Source: Tritrichomonas musculus (taxonomy: Eukaryota > Parabasalia > Tritrichomonadida > Tritrichomonadidae). Taken from it: a DNA stretch of 64,000 nucleotides. Made by a program: the position numbers and the translations under genes. Position 1 is the first letter of the stretch. The number at the start of each line of letters is the position of its first letter. The notes beneath the pieces are model-generated. The model worked only from the letters and a program-made list of their open reading frames with translations. It was not told where the DNA came from and ran no database searches. The stretch covers positions 186,001-250,000 of the forward strand of contig JAPFFF010000032.1 of NCBI GenBank assembly GCA_039105265.1. Direction: 5' to 3'. This document shows positions 20,746-33,000 of this stretch, piece by piece.

Positions 20746-23700
20746 TTAAGCTTCTTTGGGATTTTTCGATTCCTTCTTTTCGTTATTATTATTATCATCT
20801 TCGTCATCTTCTTCTTCATTAGGAATTAAACTTTCAAGGCCACCATTATTGTTATCCAATATAACTCTTGGTTTGTCAGTGATTGTCGTCAATTCATGCT
20901 CTATTTTAACGCCACTTCCTAATGATATTACTGCTAGCGATTCTCTTGAATGAAGCATCGAAAGAATCATGTTTACATCATTGACTGAGGTGTTTTGTGA
21001 AAATACCATAAATGGATTCAATTCTGTCAATTTAAGATCGATTAATTGCAAAAAGTGCCGATAGGAAATCAGAGAAGTTGATATATCACATCTTAACAAT
21101 GAATTTCGAACTTTCAAAATAATTTTTTCCGATATATTTTTCAATTCTTTTGGTAACATTAAATATATTTCGCGTACAAATTTTGTAAATCTTTTCTTTA
21201 TAAAGGTTAAAAGCTCTTGTAAAGGAGATGGAAGCTGCGAAAAAGCATGATCGAAATTTGATATGTACGGTAAAGATAATAATTTATTTGATAGATCTGG
21301 GAAGTCAGAGCAAAAGTGAATAAATGATGCTTGATTAATTGTTACATCTTCTTCATTCATCGACATTTCAAGAGTAAATCTCTTCCAAAGTTTGTCAATA
21401 TCTTGTTTTTCTGATGTTGGTTCAACCAATACAAAAAAGTCCTTAAATAGAGGTTCTGACATTTCAACAGTTTGAGACCATCCAACAAGAGTAAGCATAT
21501 TCTTTACTTGATTATGAAATTGATGATGTGTTTCTCTAAATAATCCGATCATTCGAGTTGCAAAAGCAAAAAAGTCAATTAAATCAACGTGAACAGTTGT
21601 TTTTGTCTCTTTTCGAAGAGCACTGTAATCAAAATTGGTTGAATGATAAGGAAAAACAAGATCTAGTACAATTTGGCAAATATCAACATGAATTAAAAAT
21701 AGTGGTTGTTCAGGTAGGACATCTTGATCGTCAATAATCTCTGCTATTGGTGGGTAAATATATTCAAAACATAAATTGAATATGATATTGAAAAATTTGA
21801 AATCAACAATTGTCAAATCTTGTAGTAAAAATTGCAGGAAAAATCTAACGCAAGAATTTGTCAGTTTGTAAAATTGACAACTTTGAACAATATCGCTGAA
21901 AATTTTATCTGCCAAAACTTCCATTTCACAACTTTCTAAAAGGTTATTTCTAAATAATGTAACAGTGTCTTCTTCGGTTGAAGTGACGTTATCAATGCTG
22001 TACATTGCATGAAAGAAGTCGACAATTCGATGCAAAACCCAATAAAATTCTTTTGGTTGGCTTTTCCCTTTGGCGATGATTGTATTGATCCGAACTGAAG
22101 GAGAATTTGATAACGTTAAGTCGAGTCTTAAAGGAAGAAGACGATATATGCAATTGACAAGGGTTGGAGGTGTTTCAACGTGCTTGTTGTCAATTCTGTA
22201 ATCAGATGGAAGTGGAACGCTACTGTTGCTCCCAGTTACTTTATTGACAACTTTTAATGAATCAACTGAATTCAATTTGGCCAATGATGGGAAATTTTTG
22301 ATTTGAATTGATGAACTTTGTGCTGAAAGTAATTTGGCAGATGATTTATTGATACTAAGATTAGTTGATGTGGACTGGATAGGAATATTGGTATCTTTAT
22401 TGTTTTCTTTATTGTTATTCTTGGAGTCTGTATCATTTTGATTTTCTGGAGTTGATGAGATAGAATTATTATTATTTACGTTTGGTTGGTCATTGCTTGT
22501 CGGCGAATTTTGTGGTGGCGTAGAATTGTTATTCGATTTTAGATCTATATCATTTTTGAGTTTTGAATTGGTTGCCGGTATCATCGGGAGTTTCCGTTTT
22601 GAATCTTGAGAAAGATTACTTGATTGATTTTGCAAAATTTGATCTGATGATTTTTTAGTATTATTCATTGGAAGAAAATTCATATCTTCAGCTGGATTTA
22701 AAGATGCCCTTTTGAAAGAACATGATCTCACTCGATCTTTTTTCCTTTTGCCGTTTTGGTTGAGTTGGTTGATAGGAGTTACAATAACAGGATCTGTCTG
22801 TATTTCAATATCACTTGTTTCTTGGCGAACGACCATCCCTTGAATTTTTTCTTGCAATTCAACAATTTGATCTTTCAATTTAGAATTTTCATCTGTAGCC
22901 TTTAAATAAAGGGGTCGAAAACCAGCGCCTTCTTGTTGATATTTTTCAATTAGAGTTTCTTGACTTTTTAATTGAGCTCGAGCATTATTAAGCATTTCTT
23001 GATTTGCAGTAGCTGTTTGTTGCGCTTGATTTAATGCTTCTTCTGATTTAGACAGTTTGAACATTAAACTTTTTTTATCATCTTCAAATTGTGCGTTTGA
23101 AAGAATTGTTTGATTATATTTTTCTTGAGTTTGCTGAAGAAGAAAATTCAACTTTTCATATCGATTTTGCCCTTGGTCAATTTCATTTTGTAAAGATTTT
23201 ATTGTCATTTCACGATCTGTAATCTCATCTTTCAATCCTTTTTCAATTTCATTCATTGATTCAACTCTTTTATCTGCCTCTTCAAGTTTTTGTGTATATA
23301 TTCGGCTCATTTCAGGCAGTTGTTCTATCCTCTGAATAAAAAAGTTTTTGATTTCTACCAATAATTTTGCATGTTCTTCTGAATAGCCTCTAAGTTGGAG
23401 TATGAGCTTATTAAATGTCAAAATGGTATAATCAAGACTTTTCTGAATTCCTTCGCTTATACTTTGAGGATCAGAATAATCGTCAAGATTAATGGTCTTT
23501 AGAAACAAATGATAATTTGATGCAAGTTCTTGAGCATCTTTTCTTCCAGCATACTTTCGATTATTCCCAATATATTCACTAATATCTGGTGATTTCATAA
23601 ATGACTCACTTTGTGAAGAAAAATCGCTATTGCTATCATTTTTAGTTGGAGAAAGGAAATTATCTTCTATTGTTATAGCTGGTGTAGTAAATCCATCAAT

Positions 23701-24081
23701 ACCAGTTGTTCGAGAAATATTTGTTGGAACTATTTTTCGACCTTCTTTCGCAGTTTTAGATCTCAACTGGCTAGAACTTCTTTTTTTATCATAAGATGGT
23801 GTAGCTGCTCTGATTTGAGATAAAGTTCGGTTATTATAAAAAGGAGAAGCTGAGCTTTGAGGAAGTTTTGGCTTGGTTGATGCTGGACCTTTTGGAAGTT
23901 GATCACTTGTCAAAATCGTTGTTTTGGGCGTTTTAAGATTTGGTGGGGTTGTTTTAAGATTTGGTTGAGGTTTTGGTTTTTGCGTTATATGGGCTTTAGA
24001 CGATACTAATCCGCATGCAACAAGACTATCTATGATAGATGATGAAGGCTCTTGTAGCCAGGGAATATTTTTCGCCTTCAT
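20746..24081 (-). CDS. Large coiled-coil protein with disordered Ser/Thr/Asn-rich linkers
   Basis: The product has 1111 residues from the ATG at 24081; an upstream in-frame TTG at 24090 is unlikely to be used. Residues about 25-180 are Pro/Ser/Thr/Lys-rich and probably disordered. Residues about 185-430 are helical, with a long coiled coil (KLEEADKRVESMNEIEKGLKDEI...). About 440-640 is again Ser/Asn-rich, including a basic RKKDRVRSCSFKR patch. About 650-1080 is a predicted helical globular region, and the C-terminus is acidic (EEEDDEDDNNNN). The head and coiled coil faintly recall TSNAXIP1-type ciliary/cytoskeletal proteins, but I cannot confirm this. No membrane segment is seen. It lies on the same strand as the beta-helix gene, with the 9.9 kb transposon between them. 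Function is unassigned. Confidence 0.75.
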   Translation of the reverse strand: MKAKNIPWLQEPSSSIIDSLVACGLVSSKAHITQKPKPQPNLKTTPPNLKTPKTTILTSDQLPKGPASTKPKLPQSSASPFYNNRTLSQIRAATPSYDKKRSSSQLRSKTAKEGRKIVPTNISRTTGIDGFTTPAITIEDNFLSPTKNDSNSDFSSQSESFMKSPDISEYIGNNRKYAGRKDAQELASNYHLFLKTINLDDYSDPQSISEGIQKSLDYTILTFNKLILQLRGYSEEHAKLLVEIKNFFIQRIEQLPEMSRIYTQKLEEADKRVESMNEIEKGLKDEITDREMTIKSLQNEIDQGQNRYEKLNFLLQQTQEKYNQTILSNAQFEDDKKSLMFKLSKSEEALNQAQQTATANQEMLNNARAQLKSQETLIEKYQQEGAGFRPLYLKATDENSKLKDQIVELQEKIQGMVVRQETSDIEIQTDPVIVTPINQLNQNGKRKKDRVRSCSFKRASLNPAEDMNFLPMNNTKKSSDQILQNQSSNLSQDSKRKLPMIPATNSKLKNDIDLKSNNNSTPPQNSPTSNDQPNVNNNNSISSTPENQNDTDSKNNNKENNKDTNIPIQSTSTNLSINKSSAKLLSAQSSSIQIKNFPSLAKLNSVDSLKVVNKVTGSNSSVPLPSDYRIDNKHVETPPTLVNCIYRLLPLRLDLTLSNSPSVRINTIIAKGKSQPKEFYWVLHRIVDFFHAMYSIDNVTSTEEDTVTLFRNNLLESCEMEVLADKIFSDIVQSCQFYKLTNSCVRFFLQFLLQDLTIVDFKFFNIIFNLCFEYIYPPIAEIIDDQDVLPEQPLFLIHVDICQIVLDLVFPYHSTNFDYSALRKETKTTVHVDLIDFFAFATRMIGLFRETHHQFHNQVKNMLTLVGWSQTVEMSEPLFKDFFVLVEPTSEKQDIDKLWKRFTLEMSMNEEDVTINQASFIHFCSDFPDLSNKLLSLPYISNFDHAFSQLPSPLQELLTFIKKRFTKFVREIYLMLPKELKNISEKIILKVRNSLLRCDISTSLISYRHFLQLIDLKLTELNPFMVFSQNTSVNDVNMILSMLHSRESLAVISLGSGVKIEHELTTITDKPRVILDNNNGGLESLIPNEEEDDEDDNNNNEKKESKNPKEA

Positions 24082-24090
24082 CAATTTCAA

Positions 24091-24801
24091 TGTTCGTTAT
24101 TTAATTTTCTAAAAAAAAATGTAACGTTATTTCTTAATTCAAGAAAACAATTGCATCAATATTAGCATTTTGACAGAAATATATATCCTGGCTACAAGAA
24201 AATTAATGATCTTATGTTGAATCCAAATATGTATCAAATGAAATTCTTGTAATTTTCATCTTTATTTAATTAAAAAATATAAAAGTAAAACCTCGAGAGG
24301 ATCCATTTTTCATCATATCAAACAATTTATATGAAAATAGATGATGCATTTGTAATAAAGTATTCATTTATTACTAATTTTAAAAAAACTCTTTTTGGAT
24401 ACAGGCCTACACATATTAGTTTTTTGATTTATTAGCAAATATATTATTATTTTGATTATGATTCACTATTTTACAATGAAAAAGTATGGTATGAAATCAG
24501 ATAATCCAAGAAGAGAAAAAGGAATTATATTTTTCCAATAGCGGTTCGACTTTTCAAAAAAATACGAAAAGAGATAGGAGAGGAATAAATAATAAAAAGA
24601 ATACAAAGAAATTTTGCAAAATTATTTGAAAAAATAGTGGAGAACATTAGATATATTTAATTATTATTGCCATGAAGAATATGTGGGTTTTGCTATTAAT
24701 TAAATAAGTATTTATTAGATTTTTTTATTATCGTAGAAAAAAAATTAAGATTTGATTGTGATTGCAACCGGCAATCATTAAAATAACGATATTTTATTGA
24801 A
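24091..24801. other. Intergenic, upstream of the coiled-coil gene
   Basis: AT-rich, with no open frame of note and no recognised promoter element; no clear TCA-type initiator sits next to the ATG at 24081. It ends at the left target duplication of the next inverted-repeat element. Confidence 0.5.
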
Positions 24802-24811
24802 TAATCATCAA

Positions 24812-25968
24812 AAGGAGCACGGGTAACCGTTTTTCGTACGTTAAGAAGCCTTAAAAAAACATTTATATCTTATTATAAAAACAAGAAAAAACAATATTTT
24901 TTAAATATATTGATTATTTATATTAGATAATATAATCCATAATGATACATTACATAATTATTTCAAGTGTGATGAAATAAAGTCCTAATGATGTTTTTTT
25001 TTGATCATCCAAAGGACTTGTAAATTAATAGTTTTGATATTTTATTTTAGTGCTAAATGATAAAATGATATTATATCTTTTAAATAAAATTTATAGTAGA
25101 CTTATAAATTTCCAAATCACATTTTTTATTTTTGAAATCCTGGGGAATATTCTTTTCTGTTGAGTGTTTATTTACATTGATATTTTATTTTGTACCACGA
25201 TTGGTGTTAATAATTCTATTAAATTATAATTAATGTTTTGTTGATACGGAATTTTTATAACAAAATATAATTTTTTTAATATATATTTATTTAATAAAGC
25301 ATATTAAATATAGTATTTTCATTTTGGAGTTGAAAAGATAATAATTTCATGAATATTAATGTTTATTAAAAATCAAAGTTTTCGGGAAAATAATAACAAA
25401 TAATTGTTATATATAATCATACCAAGCAAATATAATTATTTATCTGCAGAAAAAATCAATTAATTATGATATTTATGTATTTTAATGATGTTTGGAAGTT
25501 CTATGATATTTTATTATTAAATTTTAATAATAAAATAGACTATTATCTTTAATATAATGAAATTTCATTTCCAAAATAACTAAATACATAAGTAAATTCA
25601 GAATAAAAAATGAATAAAATAAAAAAAATTGAGTAGTGAAAATAAATTATCGTTCAATTTGTCAACTTTTTGAATTATTTTTATACTTTGATATTTTTCT
25701 TTCATTTGTCGATAAATCGATTTATTTCTGTGTATTTACACCACTTCTATCAAAGATGTAAAAACGTTTAGAATTAAAATTCGTACGTTAGTTCTGAAAA
25801 GTTAAACTTTTTGATAACTTAAATTTTTAAAACATGAATAATGTTTTTCCCCTACGATAGATTTTTTTTTGGTCTATATAAAACTTGCTTAAAAACCAAT
25901 ATACTATATAATATTTCAATATGAAGTCGAAATGACGATTTTCAATAACCGCCAAAGTCGTGCTCCTT
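24812..25968. mobile_element. 1.16 kb non-coding element, 10-bp TIR and 10-bp target duplication (MULE-like MITE)
   Basis: It starts AAGGAGCACG and ends CGTGCTCCTT (perfect 10-bp inverted ends). TAATCATCAA is found directly outside both ends (24802-24811 and 25969-25978). The 10-bp duplication again suggests Mutator-like mobilisation. The interior is very AT-rich with no open frame. TTCGTACGTTA occurs in direct orientation near both ends (about 24836 and 25781). The TIR does not match the 9.9 kb element, so it would be a different MULE family. Confidence 0.75.
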
Positions 25969-25978
25969 TAATCATCAA

Positions 25979-27068
25979 TGAATTATTTTAAGTTTAATTG
26001 TAATCTAATCAAATTTGAATTTTAATGATACTATCATTATGAAAAAGATTTTTTATTTTTTATTTTTTAAATCTTCTAATATATATATATCATTAATTTG
26101 GGAGTTTTTTACCGTCAAAAAAGTGGCATGTCAACCAAGAATGAACAATAAGCGAAACTCACAATTTAGGATTTAGATTATTAAAGAATCCATTAATGAA
26201 ATTCTACCAAATCTGATTCGTTTCTTCTGTTGAGTTTCGAGTTTTTCCTCAAATTTTTTTTTCTATAGTTAGACTAATTGAATTTTTTTCAATGATCATA
26301 TAGAAATCGTGCGAGGGTCTCAATTGTGACTATTGAAATCGTGTAAGGGTCTCAATATTAAATAATCATATAAAATTATATTTTATTATTTCATTATATT
26401 TAATTATTATATTATATTTTTTATATAAAACAAATTTTATTTTTTCTCACAAATTTCAATTTATAAATGATTATCTATTCAAATTTTTTCAAAAAAGAAT
26501 AATTTTTTTTAAAATTCTAGCTGATCTCCTTAAAATATAGATTTATAAAAAATTAACAAGGAAAAAACAATTGGAGTGCTTTATTTTATTCAGAAATGAG
26601 AAAAAAAAGAAAATATACAGAAACTCTTTCAACTTTTTCATGAAATATTTTTCATCCCATAGAATCATAACTATGAAACTTATAATACTGATCAAATAAG
26701 TGATTTTAAAAATATTGAATAAATTAAAAGATTATATATGTATGCTTTATCCAAAAATATTTTGGCATAATCTTGTATCAAAAATAACACTCAATATAAT
26801 CAAATATAAACAATATTAATATTTATATTACAAAGCATTATTAATAATTATATTATTATTATCATAATTAAATGAATTTAAAAAAAGATATAATTATATT
26901 TTTGATAGTTTTTTAATAACTTTTTGTGATAAAAATTTTGGTTGATATGCCTCTGTCAAAAATTTTATCTTATGTGAAACTTTTTCTATGAGTATCTTTC
27001 AATTATTTATTTATTAATATTTTACAGCCAAATATAGCTTGAATTTTTTTGGGATTGTAATTTTTATT
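25979..27068. other. Intergenic, upstream of the BEACH gene
   Basis: About 1.1 kb of AT-rich DNA without a gene. It holds a short tandem duplication (26303-26362) and a weak inverted pair CGAAACTCA / TGAGTTTCG at about 26150 and 26235. Confidence 0.5.
26303..26362 (+). repeat. 32-bp tandem duplication
   Basis: GAAATCGTG(C/T)(G/A)AGGGTCTCAAT occurs twice, at 26303 and 26335, with near-identical sequence. It stands out in the AT-rich surroundings. Function unknown. Confidence 0.7.
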
Positions 27069-27079
27069 TCATCAATTTC
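27069..27079 (+). promoter_or_regulatory. Initiator-like motif of the BEACH gene
   Basis: TCATCAATTTC directly precedes the ATG at 27080. It contains two overlapping TCA starts and fits the trichomonad Inr position, predicting a leader of ten bases or fewer. Confidence 0.45.
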
Positions 27080-30000
27080 ATGAATAATGACAAACGAAAT
27101 ACCAGGAATTTAAATAAAGTTTTCAATTCGAGGTCATTAGATTTTATTCCTGTCAAATTTTGGAAAAATCGAGACATTTTATTAAAAGATTTTATAGATT
27201 TTTTAAAAAAATCAAATGCAGATACTCAGCTTAATAATGACTCTTTGAAGTTTAACCACAAGTTATGGTGCGTTTTGCAAGTCACTTTTATTGATAATAT
27301 TTTTTATGATTTATTTGGTGTTAGGTGGAAAAGCGATGCTGATCTAATAATTGAAGTAAACCCAGTTGCAATTTCAAATATTTTTGAAAACAAAAATCAA
27401 GAATACCTTCAGAGAATATTTGAATCAAATGGATGGATGAAATTTGAAGATAATGATGCCAGCGATCTTTTATTTACTATTAATCCAAGCTTCACTTTGA
27501 ATTTTAATATTTTTGATGATGAATTTTATCAAATATTAATTAAAAATAGTAATGATGAAAGAATAAGCAAAGTAGGAAATCTGCTTGCATCGAATTTTTG
27601 TTCAATAATTCAAAGTGATTCAATAGAAAAAAGCATAAACTATACTTCGAAATATTCAGAAACGATAACAATAGATGAATCGGTTAGTGACGAATCAATT
27701 TTAAATGATATAGTCCACTTTGTCACCTTTCCAGGTAAAATCAACTTTGATCAGAATGAAGATAATAAAGATAGCAAGAAAAATTTTTTTTATAAAATTA
27801 AAAAAGGACAAAGTTTATTATTTGATGAAACCCCTTTGAATGAACATCATAACCGCATAGAAACTCTTTTAGAACTTCCAACGATTGATAGTTATCCGTT
27901 ATTGCCCGATTCTGATGAATTTTCTCAATCAATGATAATATTAAATCAATTACTTTTCAATTTCAAAAAGTTTCAAAAATATTTCTATGAAACTTTTTAT
28001 GAAGTCATTCAAAAAGTTGATGATGACAAGAACTTTTTTGAATTAATCTCTGTTTTGCTTATTTTGCTCAAATCACATCAATTTGACATCAAGTCATTCA
28101 CGCCTATTTTCATGTCTCCACTTTTTGATGACTATGCGACCATTTATAATTATTCTGAAGATTATCAAAAGCTTCTCTTTTTGAGAAAACAATGGATATA
28201 TCTAGCATTTGGTTTTAACGAGAATTGGATGGCCATTTTCCCTCGAAAATTCACCTTTTATAAAGAAATATTTCGGAACCTCAGAAAACATCCTATCGGC
28301 TTCTCAGAATTTGCCTTAATCATATCACAAGATTTTTCAAAAATGCCAGCTGAATCACAAAATTATTTGATGCTGCTAATGGCCCAAACGAACGTTTATT
28401 TCTATATCTGTTTGAAATCAATTTTTTCAAATTTTTATAATTTGAATGATGATGCTTTAAATCGTCACTTTTATTGCCAACAGATCACGAATGTTAGAAA
28501 GAATGACAAGTTTGATTATTCTGCGCAATTTTATGATAATTATAATCAATTGAATGACAACGATAAAGAAAAAGTGAGTGCTTTAATTCAAGCACGTTTT
28601 TCAATTATAACTTTCTTTTACAAAAATTTCAATGAGATCTTTAAAAAAGTGGAAAATCAATCATTCAATGCCTATCAATATAAAACATTCAAATTACTTC
28701 TATCGTCTTTTTTTGAGATATCATTACAGAATCAAATTTTGTCATTAATTGATTCAAAAGATGTAATTCAGGTCAATTCCAATTCACCTAATGATATTTC
28801 TGTATTTGGCCTAATTTCACCTATCTATCTTCAAATATTCAATCAAAAGGCAGAAGATATAATAACGATCACTTTTTGTGATAACTTGATTAAATACTTG
28901 CATAATAAAGTATACAAAATTATGAAAAATGAATGTGTTGAAAAAGTTGTTGAAAACGGTTGGATTCGATTTTTATTCAAATTGTTCCCTAATATTATCA
29001 TTTGGTATTCAATGATTGATACAGCTCTCATTCCAATTGACATTGTTCAGTTGTCTATATGTAACACGCTGTCATTTATTTCAACTTGCTTGTCATTTTC
29101 AAAATCGCAAGTAAAAGATTTTTTGACAAATCTTCTTGATTCGTTACTTTTTGGAATTGAAAACATTTGTCTGTTTTATTTCTCAATTGATGGAAGCTGT
29201 CGTGATTTGTTATTTAAATATTTGCTCAATTTGGCAGCACAAAGAGAATTGAGTTCAATTTACGGTTATTTTGACATTAAATATGGCAAAGCAATTTTGT
29301 TGTTGGTGAAACTTTTCTTTAATACAGCAACTTTTGAATATTTAAATAATATTTGTTGCATGAATTCAAGAAATTGTTATCAATTGTCATTGAATGGCGT
29401 TGATTCATTGTTGGTTGATTATTTGTATGACAATAGAAACGATCAAAAAGAAGAAAACAAAGAATTAATTGAATCAATTCTACAACTTTTCAAGACGTTG
29501 TCATATCAGCATTCAAGTGAAAAATGTGTTGAAAAATTCTTTTCAATTTTCACTCCAATTAACGGTTCTTCATTACCTTATTATTTGCCACTTTTTGTTA
29601 ACATTTTGCCTGAATTGTCAAAACAAGAAAAAAAGTTTCCAAGATCATCAATTCCATTACTTTCAAACGGTTGTAATTTGAATGTTTCAAATGTTGATGC
29701 TGAATTGTTTAATAACGGTTTGTCATTTTCATTCTGGATTTTCATAAACAATTCAATTATTCATGAAAAACCGATTTTGACAATCAGACAAAAAAATGAA
29801 TCAGACGAGAAAAAAGTCGTTTTCATTTTGAATCCAAACCGTAAATTTTCTATATTATCACAAGATTATGGCGATGACGCTTTCGTTGGTCAGATCAGAG
29901 AAAGCATTTCAGAAGGTAAATGGCACTTCGTCATGATTTCTTTTCAATATCGAAGAAAAGATATGAAGGTCAAATTTTTAACCAGAGATTCACCCTTGTA

Positions 30001-33000
30001 TTCAAAAAGTCGACCTGATGATGATGTGAATGCGATAATTAATGCTAGCAATGAACTTTTGGGCAACTGTCGATTATCTATGACCGACAAAAAAGGTTTT
30101 TCACAATTCTTCAATTTCAAGCAATTTGAAGCGAATTCAAAAATTCAAATTTTCATTGGAGGTGAAGATAATACAAATCACTTCACTAATAATGACAACA
30201 ATGAAGAAGTTCCAATGCATATTCAAAGTCATGATTTGATCTCTTCTTATACAAATGACGTCATTCTTGGTCCAGTTGGAATGTTTTCTTTGAAAGAACG
30301 AAAAGCATATTTGCATTACATGTTTAATAGTGCAAATGAGATCCCTCCTGAAGCCATCTTTTATGCCTATCCACAGACAGTTGGTGAAAACGTTGTTTCA
30401 TATAAATTTGAATCCAAAATGTTTAATAGTGTTTCTTATCCAATTCAACACATTTTTTATTCATCATTCATTGACGTGATGATTAAAAGTGGTCTTTTTG
30501 TCAAGTTGATTCCACTTTTTGGCCTCAATGATTTAAGATTGAATAGTCATACTATTCGAGTTCCTTCAGAAAATAGATCATACATTTATGATGAAGCTGA
30601 CGATCATTATTATTTTGATTATACAAATGCAGCCATTGAAATATTCAGAAATGTTTTCATTGTTTCTGAAGCTGCACAAAATGATATCATTAAAATAAAT
30701 GGATTCCATATAATAGAGCATCTTTTATCAGCAGTGATTGAAGACACTTTCAAAATCAATGAAATGATTGAGAAGAATTTGAAAGCGAATTCAATTTCAT
30801 TGGATTTCTTCTTATATAAAAACTTCGTGGCTTTGTTAGAATCAACCACTGTTAAAAATACACAATTACAGCTTTTGAATGATATTTTATTCAATTTTGA
30901 ATTGTGGATAAAAAGTAAGGATTTCGATTTGATCTTGAATCATTGGTATATTTCATTGATTCCTGATTTCTTTAATGATTTCTTCAACAAGTATTCAATT
31001 GTTTCTTTGTTGACAATTATGAGACTTTATTTGTTTTATGAGCCAAAAGAAAAGTCAATAATTATTAATGTCAGAAAAATTGACCTTGATAAGGTGAAAT
31101 TCTGCAGAAAGATAATTTTGTCAATTATTTCATTTTCTGATCGTCTTTGCCAAATTGACCTTTCAACTTTCATTTCTCACGCAACAACTTGTCCCGATTC
31201 ACAGCATGTTGAAGAAATAATCGACTTCATGATTTCTTTCTTTGATAAAAAATTTAAAGACGATGAAAATCAACAGGCAGCAGCAACAAATAACGTTGTT
31301 GTTGAAAACCAGCCGAAGAAAAGATTTTGGTTGTTCAATGATAAAAATAGTAGTAGTACTAATAATAATAATAATTCAAATGCTTCAGCAAATAAATTGA
31401 ATAATCTTGACTTTAATGATTATGATATAATTTTACAAATGAACATATTAATAACAGGTAAAGATCAAGAAGTCGCTAAGAAAGTCATCATTCTTTTTAT
31501 TAAATTATATAGAAAACAAATGTTTACAAAAATGAGTTTTGGTGAACTTTTTGAATTGATATGTACGCATTTACCACTTTTTGAAAAGCCCTCTGAATTT
31601 TTGAATGATTTATTGGAATGTTTCTGTCCTGAAACTTTGTCAATTTGTCTCATTGTGGCACTTCAAACTGGCTCTTATGAATCAATTAAAAAAGTAATTG
31701 AGAAAATGAAAACTATTGAAAAAGTTGAATCTTTTTGTTGTTCAAAAAGTTGTTTCATATGGCCAGTTGTATCTTGCTATCTTTATCCAAGCTGTCATGA
31801 AGACATGATTGATATCTTGAATAAATGTCCTTCTTCAGAATGGTCAAACATGTACAATTCAATAATCTTTGTTGGTGATGTTTTGAATCAAAATACGAGA
31901 GATTTGATTCATTATTTTCTTACGACATTATCATCACAAGTGATCACTAATTATAATGATTCGAATGCTGAAATTTTCTTTGCTATTGCTTTTCATTTCC
32001 TTTTCATGAAATACGAAAAGAAATCAACAATTGAATTGCCAGAATTGAATACTGTTGAAATTACCAAGAAAATTTTGTCTTTGAAAGATTTCTATGGATC
32101 AAATTATTTTGATATTGAGGTTGATGATAGCATGTGCATGATGGAAGCTGATCTTGCACAAGTTGTTCTATCAATATATGAAATAAAGCATTTAAAAAAT
32201 TATGCCGAATTCATTGTAATCATCTGTGCTTATCAGCTCATTTTTGAATACCATCCACTTGATCGATACAAGAAATTTAATTGTATAGCAAAAAGTGACG
32301 CTTTTTATTATTATGATTCGGTTGCACTTCATTTCGGTCGAGACTTGTTAACTAATGAAGATCCTCAAACAATTTCTGTAAATAAAAATGAATTCACACA
32401 GAAATTCGCTTCAAAATATGAGCAGTTTTTCTCAATTTTGAATATCACTCAATTTATTGAAAAACTGCAAGAAAACATTAATACAACTGACGTTAAATTT
32501 AAAGTGTTCCTTAATGAAAAGTTCCATAATATTGCAATTGACATGTACCGTAAATACACTGATTATAGCAACATGATTGAGTTGTCATACGAAAAACAAT
32601 GGAAAGTTTTTTGGTCTTCGAATTCGTATGAAAAAAATTCAATCTTTCATTATCACGTTCATCCAGATAACGTCCATTACAAGCGTGATAATAACTGTTG
32701 TTATATGCATTGTCCATTCAAGCTTTCAATGAATAAAAACTTCGACGATCATCTAAAAGAGTCGTTGTTTAGAGACATCGGAAATCTCGATAAAGCTGAA
32801 TCAAGATGCAAAGAAATTAAATTGCAAGAAAGCTTGAAAGAAGGAAAGGTTCATCATGATCTATTCAAGTGTACTGAAAGCAATGATTTCCTACAAGCAG
32901 TTGATTCAGAAGAAACTGTTATTTATCAAACAGATGACTGTATAATAATGCGACCAAATAAGACTTCAAAAGTGAATTTCACCATTTATAAGAATAAATT

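Noticed and set aside
24082-24090. TTG start for the coiled-coil gene
   Set aside because: The ATG at 24081 is three codons downstream and is the natural start.
24118-24150. Possible intron 3' end (T-run followed by AG) before the coiled-coil gene
   Set aside because: The conserved trichomonad branch/acceptor block (ACTAACACACAG-like) and the matching donor are absent.
26150-26245. CGAAACTCA...TGAGTTTCG as element ends
   Set aside because: Only nine bases match, no duplication flanks them, and such pairs occur by chance in a window of this size.
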